This document shows positions 37,425-48,426 of a DNA stretch of 64,000 nt, one piece after another. Every line of letters starts with the position of its first letter. Position 1 is the stretch's first letter. The position numbers and the translations under genes are program-made. Below the pieces are notes generated by a model that searched no databases, was not told where the DNA came from, and saw only the letters and a program-made list of their open reading frames with translations. Origin of the DNA: Azadirachta indica (taxonomy: Eukaryota > Streptophyta > Magnoliopsida > Sapindales > Meliaceae); assembly GCA_022749755.1 (NCBI GenBank), contig CM040447.1, positions 15,103,087 through 15,167,086 of the forward strand, read 5' to 3'.

Positions 37425-38395
37425 ACACTAAGAGGTTAATTATTTTTCTAGTTGAACTCTAAATATAATTATTCAAATGTTTAAAAATCATTTGTTTTTT
37501 AACTTATATCTAAATATTTATTAAAAATATCTTAATATAATTAAATTAAAAATTTTAACTTCAATTTCAATGAGCAAATATCTGAATAATTGAATATTTT
37601 TATTTTTCAAAAATATCCCTATTTTATTCATTTATTTACCTAAAAAATTAAAATTCCATTTAACTATTTTTGATATATTCTTTTTTCTATTATAAGTCAC
37701 TCTACTTGTTTTCTAAATCTTATTTATTTTATATTTTAATTATTGTAATAAATTTGTATATTTATATAATTACACTTATATTACAATATGACTTATTATT
37801 TTTTTATTTAATTTTTATTGATCTTTATATTATCGATTAAAAATTATTTTTTTTAAAAAACATATATCCAACAAATAAATACTGTATATACTAATATAAT
37901 TTATTATTGTACTAATATAATTAAAATTATTATAAATATAAGTATATTATTTAAAAAGATATATACGTTAAAATATTAATTTTCAAACTTTTTATTTTAT
38001 TAAAACAAATAACTTAATATTTATTTTCAAATATTTTAAAATAAAAAAGAAGAATATTTATTACTCCCCTACTTTTTAAGTTAATGCTTCATAATCCCTT
38101 ATATTTTTTTTAATATTTCATCACTCCCTTAAGTTTCAATTTTTTCCTTTAATATTTTAAATATTTTCGATTTTATTATTTTATAAACTAATTAAACTAA
38201 AAGACAAAATCAAAAAAAAAGAGAGAATCAAAGGAGTGATGAGGTAGTAAAAGAAATATAGGGAGGTAATAAGATGGTAGTTCAAAAAGTAGGGGGACAA
38301 TAGGCATTCTTCCAAATAAAAAATAAACATATCATTTATATTCAAATTTCAATTAGATTCAGATTTCAATCATATTTAAAATTTAGAAGAAAAAA
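37425..38395 (-). repeat. AT-rich repeat family, copy 2, split by a nested MITE
   Basis: Reverse-complement copy of the repeat at 6180-6985. Reading the minus strand, 38395-38314 matches the 5' part of copy 1, the MITE (38313-38048) interrupts, and 38047-37425 matches the rest. It lacks the internal duplication seen in copy 1. The copies are well diverged, so both are old. Ends are approximate. Confidence 0.65.
38048..38313. mobile_element. Mutator-type MITE, copy 2 (266 bp, 9-bp TSD)
   Basis: Same family as 5134-5395. The left end starts AGAAGAATATTTATTACTCC, and the reverse complement of the right end starts GGAAGAATGCCTATTG. The interior shares the CATCAC-type and TTACC-type inverted blocks and an AT-rich centre. 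The 9-bp sequence AAATAAAAA flanks both sides (38039-38047 and 38314-38322). It is inserted inside the AT-rich repeat copy 2. There is no coding capacity. Confidence 0.82.
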
Positions 38396-39851
38396 AAAAA
38401 CAAACCCTACCCAACTTTATTCATACAATTTAATATATATGGATATGTATAGTAGTATTTGGATGTATATTATCAACAATTTAGTAGATAATGAAGAAAT
38501 TGATAGATTGATTTAAAAAATTTTTTTCTAAATAAATTATTAGTCTTAATAAATTTGATCAATAGATAACTAAGCATTAGAAATAATTTTTAGGATAAGT
38601 AAGATCAAAGAAGTAAAAAGATTATAATAGTTTGATAAATAATAATAATTCATTATCCAAGCTATTTTTTTATACCAGTTTCTATCTTTCATAAATCAAA
38701 TTGATATTGTAGGTGTTATGATTGTTTTCTTATATTCAGGCTCCAACTTTTAAATTTATAACGATCGGTTGATTTTCTGTTCATATGATCACTTGAACAA
38801 CGTTGCCACCATGTAGTCCTCCATAATTTTATATTACATTTTTTTTCTTTTATATGTTTCGGCAATAAAAACTAAACATATATGAACTAGACGCTACAAA
38901 AATAAATAAACATTATAACTAAAATGTTGCGTGATTATCATACTTTTATTTTATAAATATTGATTAATTTAACTATAACTCTAAATTAAAAAATATATTA
39001 TCGTAAACTAGGAAGTGCATATAATTTTATCCGTTAATAAACATTTTTGTTTTATAGTCAAAATTTATTTTAAAAAAATTAAATATATATTCTTTTGAAA
39101 TATGTATAGTTTTAGGCATGATGAAACTTATAATTTTGATAACTTGATATAGAAACACTGAGTGTGCATAAAATACAAAATTATCGAGTATCCGGTTTCT
39201 AATTAATTAATTAATTTGATTAATAAGATAATTAGAAATGTATGAGCGGGAAAGGGTGTTAAAATAGCCAGAAGAGCGGCGCCCGAGGCGCTAGTAAATC
39301 ACGTAAATTAGTCAAAAGAATTGGGCCAAATGACTCTCAAACAAGAAAAGTAAACATTAAGGAAAACTCAAAAAATTGATGGCGGTCTTATAGGTGTTCA
39401 CGAACTCGACTTTTTGGTAGGCCGGACAACATCATATATTTATATTTTAAGAATTATATATATTTCCTAGATGATAAAAAAAAATTGAAAGGAGCACTAT
39501 TCACCTAGATGTAACTCCTTCCAAATTCAGACAAATGTTTCACAACTTATTATTTATTTATGAGTGAATACGTTATATCAGATAAATATAATGCTAACGT
39601 ACGTATTCTGTGAATGTATAGATACGGTATAGTAATAGATAATGGTATATACCGAGAAAGGTGAAATTTAAGAGAGATAAATTAGAAAGAAACGGGCACT
39701 TTTTAGCGTAAGCCAGCTCTCTCATTCAATGCTTTACCAAACTCACCATCCCAATTTCTTCCAATTCCCCACCTTCACCCCTGTTCCTCTCTCTGCAACC
39801 ACCACACCTCCTCTCTTATCTCCTTATTATTCTTCTCCCTTTCTTCTTCAG
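38396..39851. other. Intergenic and 5' leader of the GATA gene
   Basis: AT-rich spacer to about 39650, then a TATA-like motif (GGTATATACC) at about 39644-39653 and a CT/CA-rich leader from about 39710. This is probably promoter and first 5' UTR exon of the GATA gene. No other gene is seen. Confidence 0.5.
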
Positions 39852-39960
39852 GTATATTAATTAACTTCTCTTACTGGGTTTCCAGTTTCCAAGAAAAGAT
39901 TGTAAAGCTTCTGTTTGTTTTCTGTGGGTGTTCTAAATTCCTGGGTTTTGTGTGTTTTAG
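39852..39960 (+). other. Probable 5' UTR intron of the GATA gene
   Basis: A GT donor after TTCTTCAG at 39851 and a T-rich acceptor ending TGTGTTTTAG at 39960 bracket 109 bp, directly before GAAATGG with the start codon at 39964. Plant GATA genes often carry leader introns. This is inferred from splice-site quality alone. Confidence 0.55.
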
Positions 39961-39963
39961 GAA

Positions 39964-41071
39964 ATGGAATGCATAGAAGCTGCGTTGAAAAGCAGTTTGA
40001 GGAAGGAACTGGCCCTGAAATTGAACACACAAGCCGTTCTGGAAGATATTTGCGCTGTGAATTTCCAAAATGGTGCCCCCTCTGATGACTTCTCGGTCGA
40101 CGACCTTCTTGACTTTTCAAATAAGGAAGATTTGGTTGAACAACAGGAGTCCCGAGATGAAGAACAGAAAAAACTCAGCCTCTCTGTTTTTCCCAGAGAA
40201 GAACAGCGACCTGAAGAAGAAGAAAAATTGGACGAAAGCCTCAACTTTGATGATTTGGGGCCCATACCGGCCACCGAGCTCGCCGTCCCGGTACTTTCTT
40301 TTCTTCAGTTTCCGTTTATAAAATTTTTTTTAGAAAAAAAAAACCTTTGTAGGCTATTCAATGGGTATTCTATAAGTAAAGCTAACATTTTTACAGGCGG
40401 ATGATTTGGAAAACCTTGAATGGTTATCTCATTTTGTTGAAGATTCTTTCTCTGAGTACTCTTCACCTTTTCCCGCCGCAACTGTACCGGTGAAACCCGA
40501 GAATACCGGGTCCGAACCAAAAGCACGAGCTTTACCCAGCCCGTGTTTTAAAACTCCAGTTCCAGCCAAGGCCAGAAGCAAACGTTCGAGAAGTGGGGGC
40601 CGAGTCTGGTCTCTTGGGTCTCCTTCTTTATCAGACTCATCCTCAAGTTCAACCACCTCTTCTTCCTCATGCCCTTCAAGCCCTCGGCCAATTAACCCGG
40701 TACCATCTGAACCATTTCCGAGCGAAAAGCCACAAAAGAAAAGGCAGAAGAAAATATCGCTGACGGATGGGTTTAACGTTGGTGGTGGTGGTAGCAGCGG
40801 AGGCCTTTTCTCACGGCGTTGCACTCATTGCGGTGTACAGAAGACCCCACAGTGGCGAGCCGGGCCGCTCGGGGCCAAGACTCTTTGCAACGCATGTGGG
40901 GTTCGTTACAAGTCTGGCCGGCTGTTTCCCGAATACAGGCCTGCTTGTAGCCCGACTTTTTCAAGTGAACTCCATTCGAACCATCACCGTAAAGTGCTGG
41001 AAATGCGGCGCAAGAAGGAACTGCTGGGTCCGACTGAACCGGGTTTGCCGCCGGTTGTGTCCAGTTTTTGA
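39964..41071 (+). CDS. GATA5: GATA5-like zinc-finger transcription factor
   Basis: Nuclear DNA-binding factor of the plant GATA A subfamily. Two coding exons, 39964-40290 and 40397-41071, with a GT-AG intron, give 333 aa. The N-terminus reads [19 protein letters not shown], followed by the acidic [12 protein letters not shown] block. The block [17 protein letters not shown] and a basic region [10 protein letters not shown] come next. A Ser-rich stretch and a KKRQKK signal precede the finger. The finger is C-X2-C-X18-C-X2-C with Cys near residues 251, 254, 273 and 276 (CTHC...CNAC), followed by [19 protein letters not shown]. The conserved tail [16 protein letters not shown] ends in VVSSF. The N-terminal motif order fits the GATA5/6/7 group, closest to GATA5 from memory. 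Targets are unknown. A leader intron is likely at 39852-39960. Confidence 0.93.
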
Positions 41072-44000
41072 AGTCTATAGAAATCAAGGGGAAGTGTTAT
41101 AGCAAATATAGGATAATTAATTGGTAGGTCAACCGGAAGCGTCTGAACCCGGTTTAGTTAAGTTAGGTCCGGTTGGAATTATTGTACATTTTTTGCCGGT
41201 GGGTGCGGTAGGTTTCTAGTAATGTAACTGATTAGGAAGACTTTTAATATGTATTTATTTTTTCTTTTTTTTTCCCCTTAATTTCTAAATTTTAGAGTTT
41301 TTTCCTTTAAGGAAAAAAAAAAAATTAATATATGCGCCTGTATAGTAGTAAAAACTGCGTCTATTAAGTGTGTTTGATGAAACCGTTCAATATTTTTTTT
41401 GCGGATGGCCGTTGAAAAGCAAAAACATTATGAAGCATACCAAAAGGTTAGGTTTTTGTTTCTAATAAGCAAAAGGATATATGTGGGGTTGTCCCCACGC
41501 TGCCATCATCACCGTTGAGAAATTGATTTGCTTTATGTAAAACGGGGACGTTCAAATTGGCATTCAAAAGGAGAGGGAGGAGCAATAATTAATGGAAGTC
41601 GTTTAAATTTTAAAAAGTTGAGATTACCGCCTTGTAAATTTATGAAAGGTCTTCCGGGCTCATTAATTGAGGGGATGATTATTAATTCATTCATCATGTT
41701 TTCATGCACCAACGAATCCAAACTGTTGTTATTTTTCCATGCAATTCGATGAGCATAACGACTTTGGATTTGGCTTGTGACGGATGTCGTCCATCCAGCA
41801 GGTCCTGCCTTGATTTAGACGTCCTTACTTCCAAAAATCCTAAGACTAAGATGATAAGACTCCCATAAGCGTGAGAGAAACAACTAAAGGCGCAAAAAAA
41901 AAAAAAAAGTCAGTAATAGAGACGGCACGAGAGACTACCCCTCAACGGACTCCTCTTACGTCACTCGGGTTTTTGCATCTCTTCTTTATGTAATTTGAAT
42001 TTTATATTAATTAGAATCCTTTTGCTCTGAAACTCCCAACACAAGAAGTTCTAATTCTAAAATTTATGAAATAAAATAATTAAAAGATTGGATACTTGAT
42101 TAATAATCAAAATCCACGATTAAACCACTTAAGAGGATATGGGCATTATCGTAATATGGAGAGAGTCTTATTACAGAGATATTTCTTGCAAGTTACTCTT
42201 ACAACAATATATAATACATCTTCAGACCAAACAGGAGGACCTTTTCCTTATATAATAAAAATAAGATTTTAACAATAATGATATTAAAAAGTAAGTAATT
42301 GAAACGAATTATATAAATAATCATGCAACGTAGAGGAGAAATAGATTTAAATTAATTCCTTTCGTTCTGGGTCTTCGTTATCGTAGACTGTGGTTCTCAA
42401 AACAAAAAAAGAATCAAATTAAATAGAGCGTAATAATAGCTCAATTCTAAGATCCACGAGTGTTGAAGTCAAACTAGTTGGGACTCATTAACCGCTGACT
42501 TTGATTACTCCGAAGCATGGGAGCTGCACTCATCGCCATATGTCAAAATTACTTATTTACAAGCTCCACCAGTCAAATGCAATGCAAACTCATTTTTGTC
42601 TCAATTAAAATTTTAAGTAACAATAAAAATAAAACTGTCTTCATCCGATCAGTTTATGAAGGCTAACCAAGTATAGAAAATTTATTAATCGTCTTGGAAA
42701 GTTTATTGTTGTTTTGAGTATTAAAATATCTCAACTGAGTCATGTGGGCCGCGCCGCTCATCACGTGCAGCGATCGGCCCACTTGGGTCACTTCAAACCA
42801 TACGTCTTTGCTCCACCAAAAATCAAACTAATCCGACACTCGAAACAAAATTTCATTTGCAGAAGCGAAATCGCCCATAAATGTTAATTGCATTCCTGCT
42901 ATAATTGTAATGTAAAATGGGTTGCGTGGCAATCACGTGATGGCTCTCTCTCAACCGTTCCCAACAACTCTCTAATGTCCATAATAGTGCAACGTTTTAA
43001 GTAAAGGTGGGGATGTATGTATATGTACGTATGTTTAATTTTGTGGGAAATCCTTGCGGAACTCATGTTTCATGGTTCATATAACTAGTTATCATTCCCA
43101 TTTTGAACCTCTCGTACACCACTTTCGCATCCCAGCTCAGCTTTGCCTTCTTTACTTACATCCATATTCCGGTGATTATTCATTTTTTTTTTTAATTTAT
43201 TGTAAATAGTACTCTTTCACAATATTACAAAGTCACGACATATTATTATAAGTTACAAGCACACGAGGACAAAATCGAATTAACGAAGGTCCAGAGTACT
43301 TTATTAGTGCTGCCCCTATTGTCTTGCTCTTGCACTGAAAATTTTAATTTAATCTATGCAAAAAAAGATATTTTTAGAGGTGAATTGCAGTAGACATAAT
43401 TGGTGGAGAAGAAGCAATAGAGTCCAACTGATAGTTTAGAATTTGATAAGTCAAAAAAAAAAAAAAAAAAAAAGAAGATTGATGAGGTCCCATTGTTTAG
43501 TTCAAACGGATGATGTGAGAGTGTGCATATAAACTATTCAACAAGCCCATCAATTTTAAGGTCTTATTATAATTTATAATCAACTTAAAAATCAAATTAC
43601 CAGTGAAAGTGCTTCCAATGTAATAATAATCATTTTTATGGGTTAAAAAAAAAAAAAGGAAACTTAATGTAAGAGTCAAATAAGAAATGAAGATGCATGA
43701 TAATGGTAGGACTGAGGATAACGTTGATGAGAAGAGAGTGTTTAGTTATATTGATTAAGATATTTATGTGCATTTACAATTAACAAACACATAACAATAA
43801 TAAGTAAGGCAAAAGAAATTATTTGAAGCCGGCGAGGAAGTTCACTAGTTGTGAAGAGGGAGGATTGTCTGCTCGTGCTTCCCACTGAACTAGGAAGATC
43901 CAAGGGCAAAAGGGCCAAACCACTTTTTATTTTTTTTCTTCTTATATTCTTCTCCATTATCTACCGAGTAATTGAGTAGCGATGTTGTATGGTATTGGTG

Positions 44001-45339
44001 GCCACTATTGCTTTACTTTTTGACTTGGGACGTGTGTGTTGTCTCCAAAAACAATTATGATATTTGAATACAAGTGTGTTCTTACATTAAGTGGAATATG
44101 TATTTGTGGGCCTTTTTGCTTGCTGGGTTGTCCAATCCTGACATTGGACATAGAATTTGAGTGGGAATCATGTTGGATATATGATCTCAATTAAACGTAT
44201 TCTAACCACTAAGGATGGCTCTGCCTCATGTTTCATTGTATCCCTTTGTAAAATTGGCATGAATACCCTGTGAAAATTGGCAACATAAACTTCTTTAATA
44301 TGTTTTTTGCATTTAACTTAAAGATTGGTGACTCAATTACTTGAAATTAACACGATTGGAGACTCTTCCAATTATTCTACGTAAATTTCTTCTTGACAAT
44401 TCATAAAGTGTTTTACAATGTTGATTTCATTATTTTTAAACGTGTTGCTTTTTTTTCTTTTTTTTTTTTTCTAATTTTACCTATATTATTGTTAATAAAA
44501 TAATTTTTTTAACGTAGTAGATGTTGCATAAAAAAATAAAATAAAATAAAACGTGCGTGCACATGTGTTTTAGTAGATTTGTTCAATAAATAAGTGAACC
44601 TAAATTCCACCACTCAAGTTTCTCAGCATTCCACAATGAAAATATTCTACCCTATTGTCTTCGTAAAGGCCAGAGGAATGTATTCAAGACAAGATTGATT
44701 GACGTGATATTATGTATAAGTTAATATAATCTTTTATCTTTATTAATAACGAGTATGATTGTTGTTTTGAATATAAACACATATACATGTGCCCTCCTAT
44801 GGTCGCATTAAATTGATTTGCAGGTAAGGTTCATGTAAGATGTATGGCCAGCGGTCCTGCCTTGTCCACAAGGTAAAATGATTGTTTTATGAGATGGTGA
44901 AGTTAGTTCTCATGAAGTAAGCTTTGAACATGGACCGAGTCATCGGAATCCAGCAGCTGCTAGGCCTGGTGAAAAGCCCTGGCGAAGCCCCTAATTCAAA
45001 CAAAAAATATCTCAAATGCAAATATAGCAAAACCCACCAACGGCTTACATGTTTATACGTATGTATATTTCAGCCTAGCCAGTATAGTTAACACTCCCAC
45101 TCACCAAACTTTGAAAAATTAATTCATGTTTAATTCCAGTGCAAAACATCATTTCTTGTCGAGATTATGCCAAATTTGTTTCTCTAAATCAGTAACCAGA
45201 ACAAATTTAGTGACTAATTGACTCAGCCATAACGTATGCAATTTCAAGATCCGATATATCTTATTCTCAAGTCTCATCTCATGCAATGCACCAACCCATA
45301 TATCGTTAATTTCATTGGTTTGCTCCCCACAACGCTTCC
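41072..45339. other. Intergenic, no supported gene
   Basis: Starts with the GATA 3' UTR. Several A or T runs stand out (41312-41324, 41896-41910, 43455-43473, 44451-44470). A GC-richer patch lies at 42740-42800. ORFs at 41528-41752, 43742-43957 and 44005-44190 show no family features. Nothing further is supported. Confidence 0.5.
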
Positions 45340-45720
45340 TCTTAATCGATTTTCTGTTGTCACCACCATGAATCCCTTCTCCTTCTCCGACGCCTCCTCT
45401 TTTGCCTTCCCCTCCAACCCTACCCCATCCGTGAACTTTACTGTTTCCTCTACCGACTCTGTCTCCAACTTCAACTTCACCTCCACCACTACCGTTACCG
45501 ATACCGATGCCTCTGCCAACTCTTATTCCTTCACCACTTCAATTTCCTCATTTTCCGTGGAGTTGTTTACTGTTGAGTTGCCTTCCACCACACTCTACTC
45601 CATTACCAGTTCTGACACCTCTTCCACCATCACCGCCTGCTTATCATCATCCACAGCCATCATTTCCTGCTCCTCCTCATCCACCACCATTACTCATAGT
45701 AGTATTGATTATTTTCCTTA
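45340..45720 (-). pseudogene. Glycine-rich protein relic
   Basis: On the minus strand one frame reads as a decayed Gly-rich protein: GGG, stop, GGAGNDGCG, three stops, AGGDGGRGVRTGNGV, two further stops, then SGEGIRVGRGIGIGNGSGGG and later VHGWGRVGGEGKRGG. Several stops are one step from Gly codons (GGA to TGA). The same block is low-complexity and open on the plus strand as a Ser/Thr-rich frame, which is the complement of Gly codons and probably not a gene. There is no signal peptide or start. The intact Gly-rich gene 2 kb away on the same strand suggests a dead duplicate. Confidence 0.55.
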
Positions 45721-47523
45721 ATATCAATCTCTTATCTCCTTAACCACATTAATTGTCGGTAGCATTACGGGAAACACAAAAAAAAAAAAAAAAAAAAAAA
45801 AAAACGAATCTGGCAAACTGCTGGAATATCTGAAAACTTGCTTGTCTAGCAGGTAGGGAAGTAATACTTGACCGCCGGAATGATTATACAATGCCAACTC
45901 AAGGTCAGCAACAGCCTCTATTATTATTGTACTATGTACTGGAGCTTTTTGATTTCAGCTGCAGCAGCGTTCATGGAGATGGAGATGGAGATGGAGATGA
46001 GGTTAATTACTCCTAACGTTGTGCTGCTTGTGCTGCAAATACAAAATATATGTGAAAAGAAGGGTGTCGCGTTGGTCTTTTTCTATCGTATTTTTAAGGG
46101 ATAACCGAGTTTCGTTTGCTTTATTTATTACAAGGGCCCAGAATTGGGCTGTGATTGTGAAACTTTATTCTCACTCTTTAAAAAGACACCGAAAGGTCCG
46201 TGGCCCGCGGGCCTTAACTAGTTACTTCCAGTTTAGCTACAGTACTAATTGTTCAAATATAATCGGCCCGGTGTACAATATGGGTCGAATTCTATTCTGT
46301 ATGATATGAATTGTTTTTTTTTTTTTTTTTAAGATACGATTAAACGAAATACGATGTCTGAATTGTATTAGATCTATTGTGTCAAATTGGCAGGTTTATA
46401 TTTTCGATTTTGAATAAGAAAAAGTACTAAAAAAATGAAAGAGAAGGTTAAAATACACGGCTACAGAATTACGAATAATTAACAATAGTCGTACAGAATA
46501 AATTTTATTGAATAAAGGTAGAAATGATTCTTTTAATAGACAGAAACTGTAATTCGGGAGATTGAAATTGAGCATGTCGTGCTGCGTTTTGATTTGCATG
46601 ATAATTGTCTGTGAGTTAAGACGGTATCTCTGATGGATATCTACCCAAAGTTTAGATGGCCCGAAATAATTATTCGTTGGAAAATCTGAAATCCGGCCAG
46701 AGGGAGAATGGCATGTGCCTGGTAAACAGGCCCAAATGGTCGTTCATGGAAGAAATACCAGCAATCAAACTTGTTCGGCAGATGGGGAGGTAAGTTTTAC
46801 ATGGATGGGCTGAAATTATTTATGAATCGTAGGCACTGAAACTAACCAAAACGGACCCCTCTTAATAGGGTTCTCACAGCGACAAGACTGGCTAGCCAGT
46901 GGGCCTTAACAAGGTAATGGACCATATTACGGCGGCTCTAAAACCCATTTTAGATCTGTTTTCGTTTGCAACTACCATATTCATCGACAAGAGCTGAAAT
47001 TGACAGGATTGTGTTATCTAAATATATTATCTTTTAAGTGATAGATGATAATTTATTTATGACATGTAATATACAACAGATATAAATAAAGGTGGATAAA
47101 CAGTTAACATTTTCATAACATACATATAGAAGAGAGTAAAAATGTAGAATACAGAACTTTATCAAGGGTGCATATATAATTCTGATGATGACGCAGCAGC
47201 GGCAATTCAACTCATTCCATCAAAAGAAATTGAAATAATATTTATTCCAGAGTCTCACACAACAAAAATGCTTACACATATCGTCAATGACTGGCTAGCA
47301 TTTTAGAAGACACTCCACTCCAATCCACTCACCGAATTTTGGACATTCATCGGCAGTGCAAAAATTATTCCTTTGCATTTTGAAAGGGTGTGCAAATTAA
47401 TTAAAGCGAATGTAGCAAGAGGAAATAACTAGTATTAGTAAAAGGAAAGGTAAGAAGATTCCGATAGAATTCTCAAATCTCATGCAGCCATGCATCGTCC
47501 CTTGCATTGCTACCCGCGTAGGT
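45721..47523. other. Intergenic, with a long poly(A) run
   Basis: An uninterrupted run of about 26 A lies at 45778-45804 and a T run at 46313-46330. A short GGAGAT repeat (about four units) is at 45977-46000. The end of the region includes the 3' UTR of the glycine-rich gene (minus). No other gene is supported. Confidence 0.5.
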
Positions 47524-48210
47524 TTAGTTGTGAGAAGGATCAACTCTTCCTCGACCCCATTTTCCGTGGCCACCACCACCACCACCACCACATCCCCAGA
47601 GCCAGCAATTGCCATTGCCTCCACCGCTACCTCCACCCCAGCCCCAACCTCTACCATGACCCCCTCCTCCACCTCCACCTCCACCTCCACCTCCACCATT
47701 GCCTCCACCACCACCACCACCACCTCCACCACCATTCCCGGCACCACCACCTCCTCCACCCCCTCCTCCACTTCCTCTACCCCATCCATGACCTTGGCCA
47801 TTTCCTCCACCGCCTCCTCCTCCACCTCCTCCACCACCACCACCGCCGCTACCTCTACCTCTACCTCCACCACTTCCTTTTCCTCCTTTTCTTTTTTGTG
47901 GTTTACCTTTACCTCCGCCTCCTCCTCCATTACCAGCACCTCCACCTCCACCGCCAGTTCCTCCCCCTCCGCCACCGCCACCATTGTTTATATTGCCACT
48001 ACTTTTTGTTAAAAGTCCTTTGGTTGAGTTTGTGTTTCTTTCTTTTATATCCTCAACCACAATGTTGCTTTTAAGTGAAAGCTTGAGATTGGAAGTAGCA
48101 TTGAATGGAGCTGCATCTTCACTTAGGTCACGGCAAGGTAGCCCGTAAATTAAATATGAGAATACCACAGCAAGGAACAGGAAAGCTCCAAATGGTCTTG
48201 CAATCTCCAT
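47524..48210 (-). CDS. Glycine-rich cell-wall structural protein
   Basis: Intronless, minus strand, 228 aa from the ATG at 48210. An upstream in-frame ATG at 48243 lies too close to the TATA box (48249-48257) to be in the mRNA, and starting at 48210 puts a clean signal peptide first (MEIARPFGAFLFLAVVFSYL). After cleavage, probably near LPCRDL, comes a non-repetitive segment to about residue 78 with possible N-glycosylation sites (NATS, NTNS). The rest is about 135 residues of poly-Gly blocks broken by N, S, A, KGKPQKRKGG and HGWGRG or HGRGWGWGG, ending HGKWGRGRVDPSHN. Secreted Gly-rich proteins of this kind reinforce cell walls, often in vascular tissue. The opposite strand is open over the same span only because Gly codons complement to Thr/Pro/Ala codons. 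Confidence 0.85.
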   Translation of the reverse strand: MEIARPFGAFLFLAVVFSYLIYGLPCRDLSEDAAPFNATSNLKLSLKSNIVVEDIKERNTNSTKGLLTKSSGNINNGGGGGGGGTGGGGGGAGNGGGGGGKGKPQKRKGGKGSGGGRGRGSGGGGGGGGGGGGGGGNGQGHGWGRGSGGGGGGGGGAGNGGGGGGGGGGGNGGGGGGGGGGGGGHGRGWGWGGGSGGGNGNCWLWGCGGGGGGGHGKWGRGRVDPSHN

Positions 48211-48248
48211 TGTTTGTATCAGCTTGAGACTGCACAAACACATACCAT

Positions 48249-48257
48249 GCTTTTATA
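48249..48257 (-). promoter_or_regulatory. TATA box of the glycine-rich protein gene
   Basis: TATAAAAGC on the minus strand, about 40 nt before the chosen ATG. A start of transcription about 30 nt downstream gives a very short leader (about 10-15 nt) and favours the ATG at 48210 over 48243. Confidence 0.6.
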
Positions 48258-48395
48258 CTCTTCGCATTGTGCATGTAATAATCTAATTGCCGTTCACAGC
48301 TGCAGAGACAGTCCCCACAACAACAAATCTCCAAGCTACCAAAGGGCAACCTCTTTCCAAAGGCTGCAAAAGAGAAGATAATGGATATTGATAAA

Positions 48396-48426
<31 letters not shown>

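Noticed and set aside
39957..40274. Minus-strand Ser-rich ORFs over GATA exon 1
   Set aside because: Antisense shadow of the acidic, Glu-rich N-terminus of the GATA gene.
45236..45721. 161-codon plus-strand Ser/Thr-rich ORF, with a poly(A) run 57 bp downstream
   Set aside because: Low-complexity frame explained by decayed Gly codons on the other strand. The poly(A) run hints at a retrocopy but I see no target duplication and no known plus-strand protein.
47482..48074. Long plus-strand Ser/Thr-rich and His/Pro-rich ORFs
   Set aside because: They are complements of the glycine-rich gene. GGN codons leave the opposite strand free of stops, and the minus frame has a signal peptide and a TATA box.
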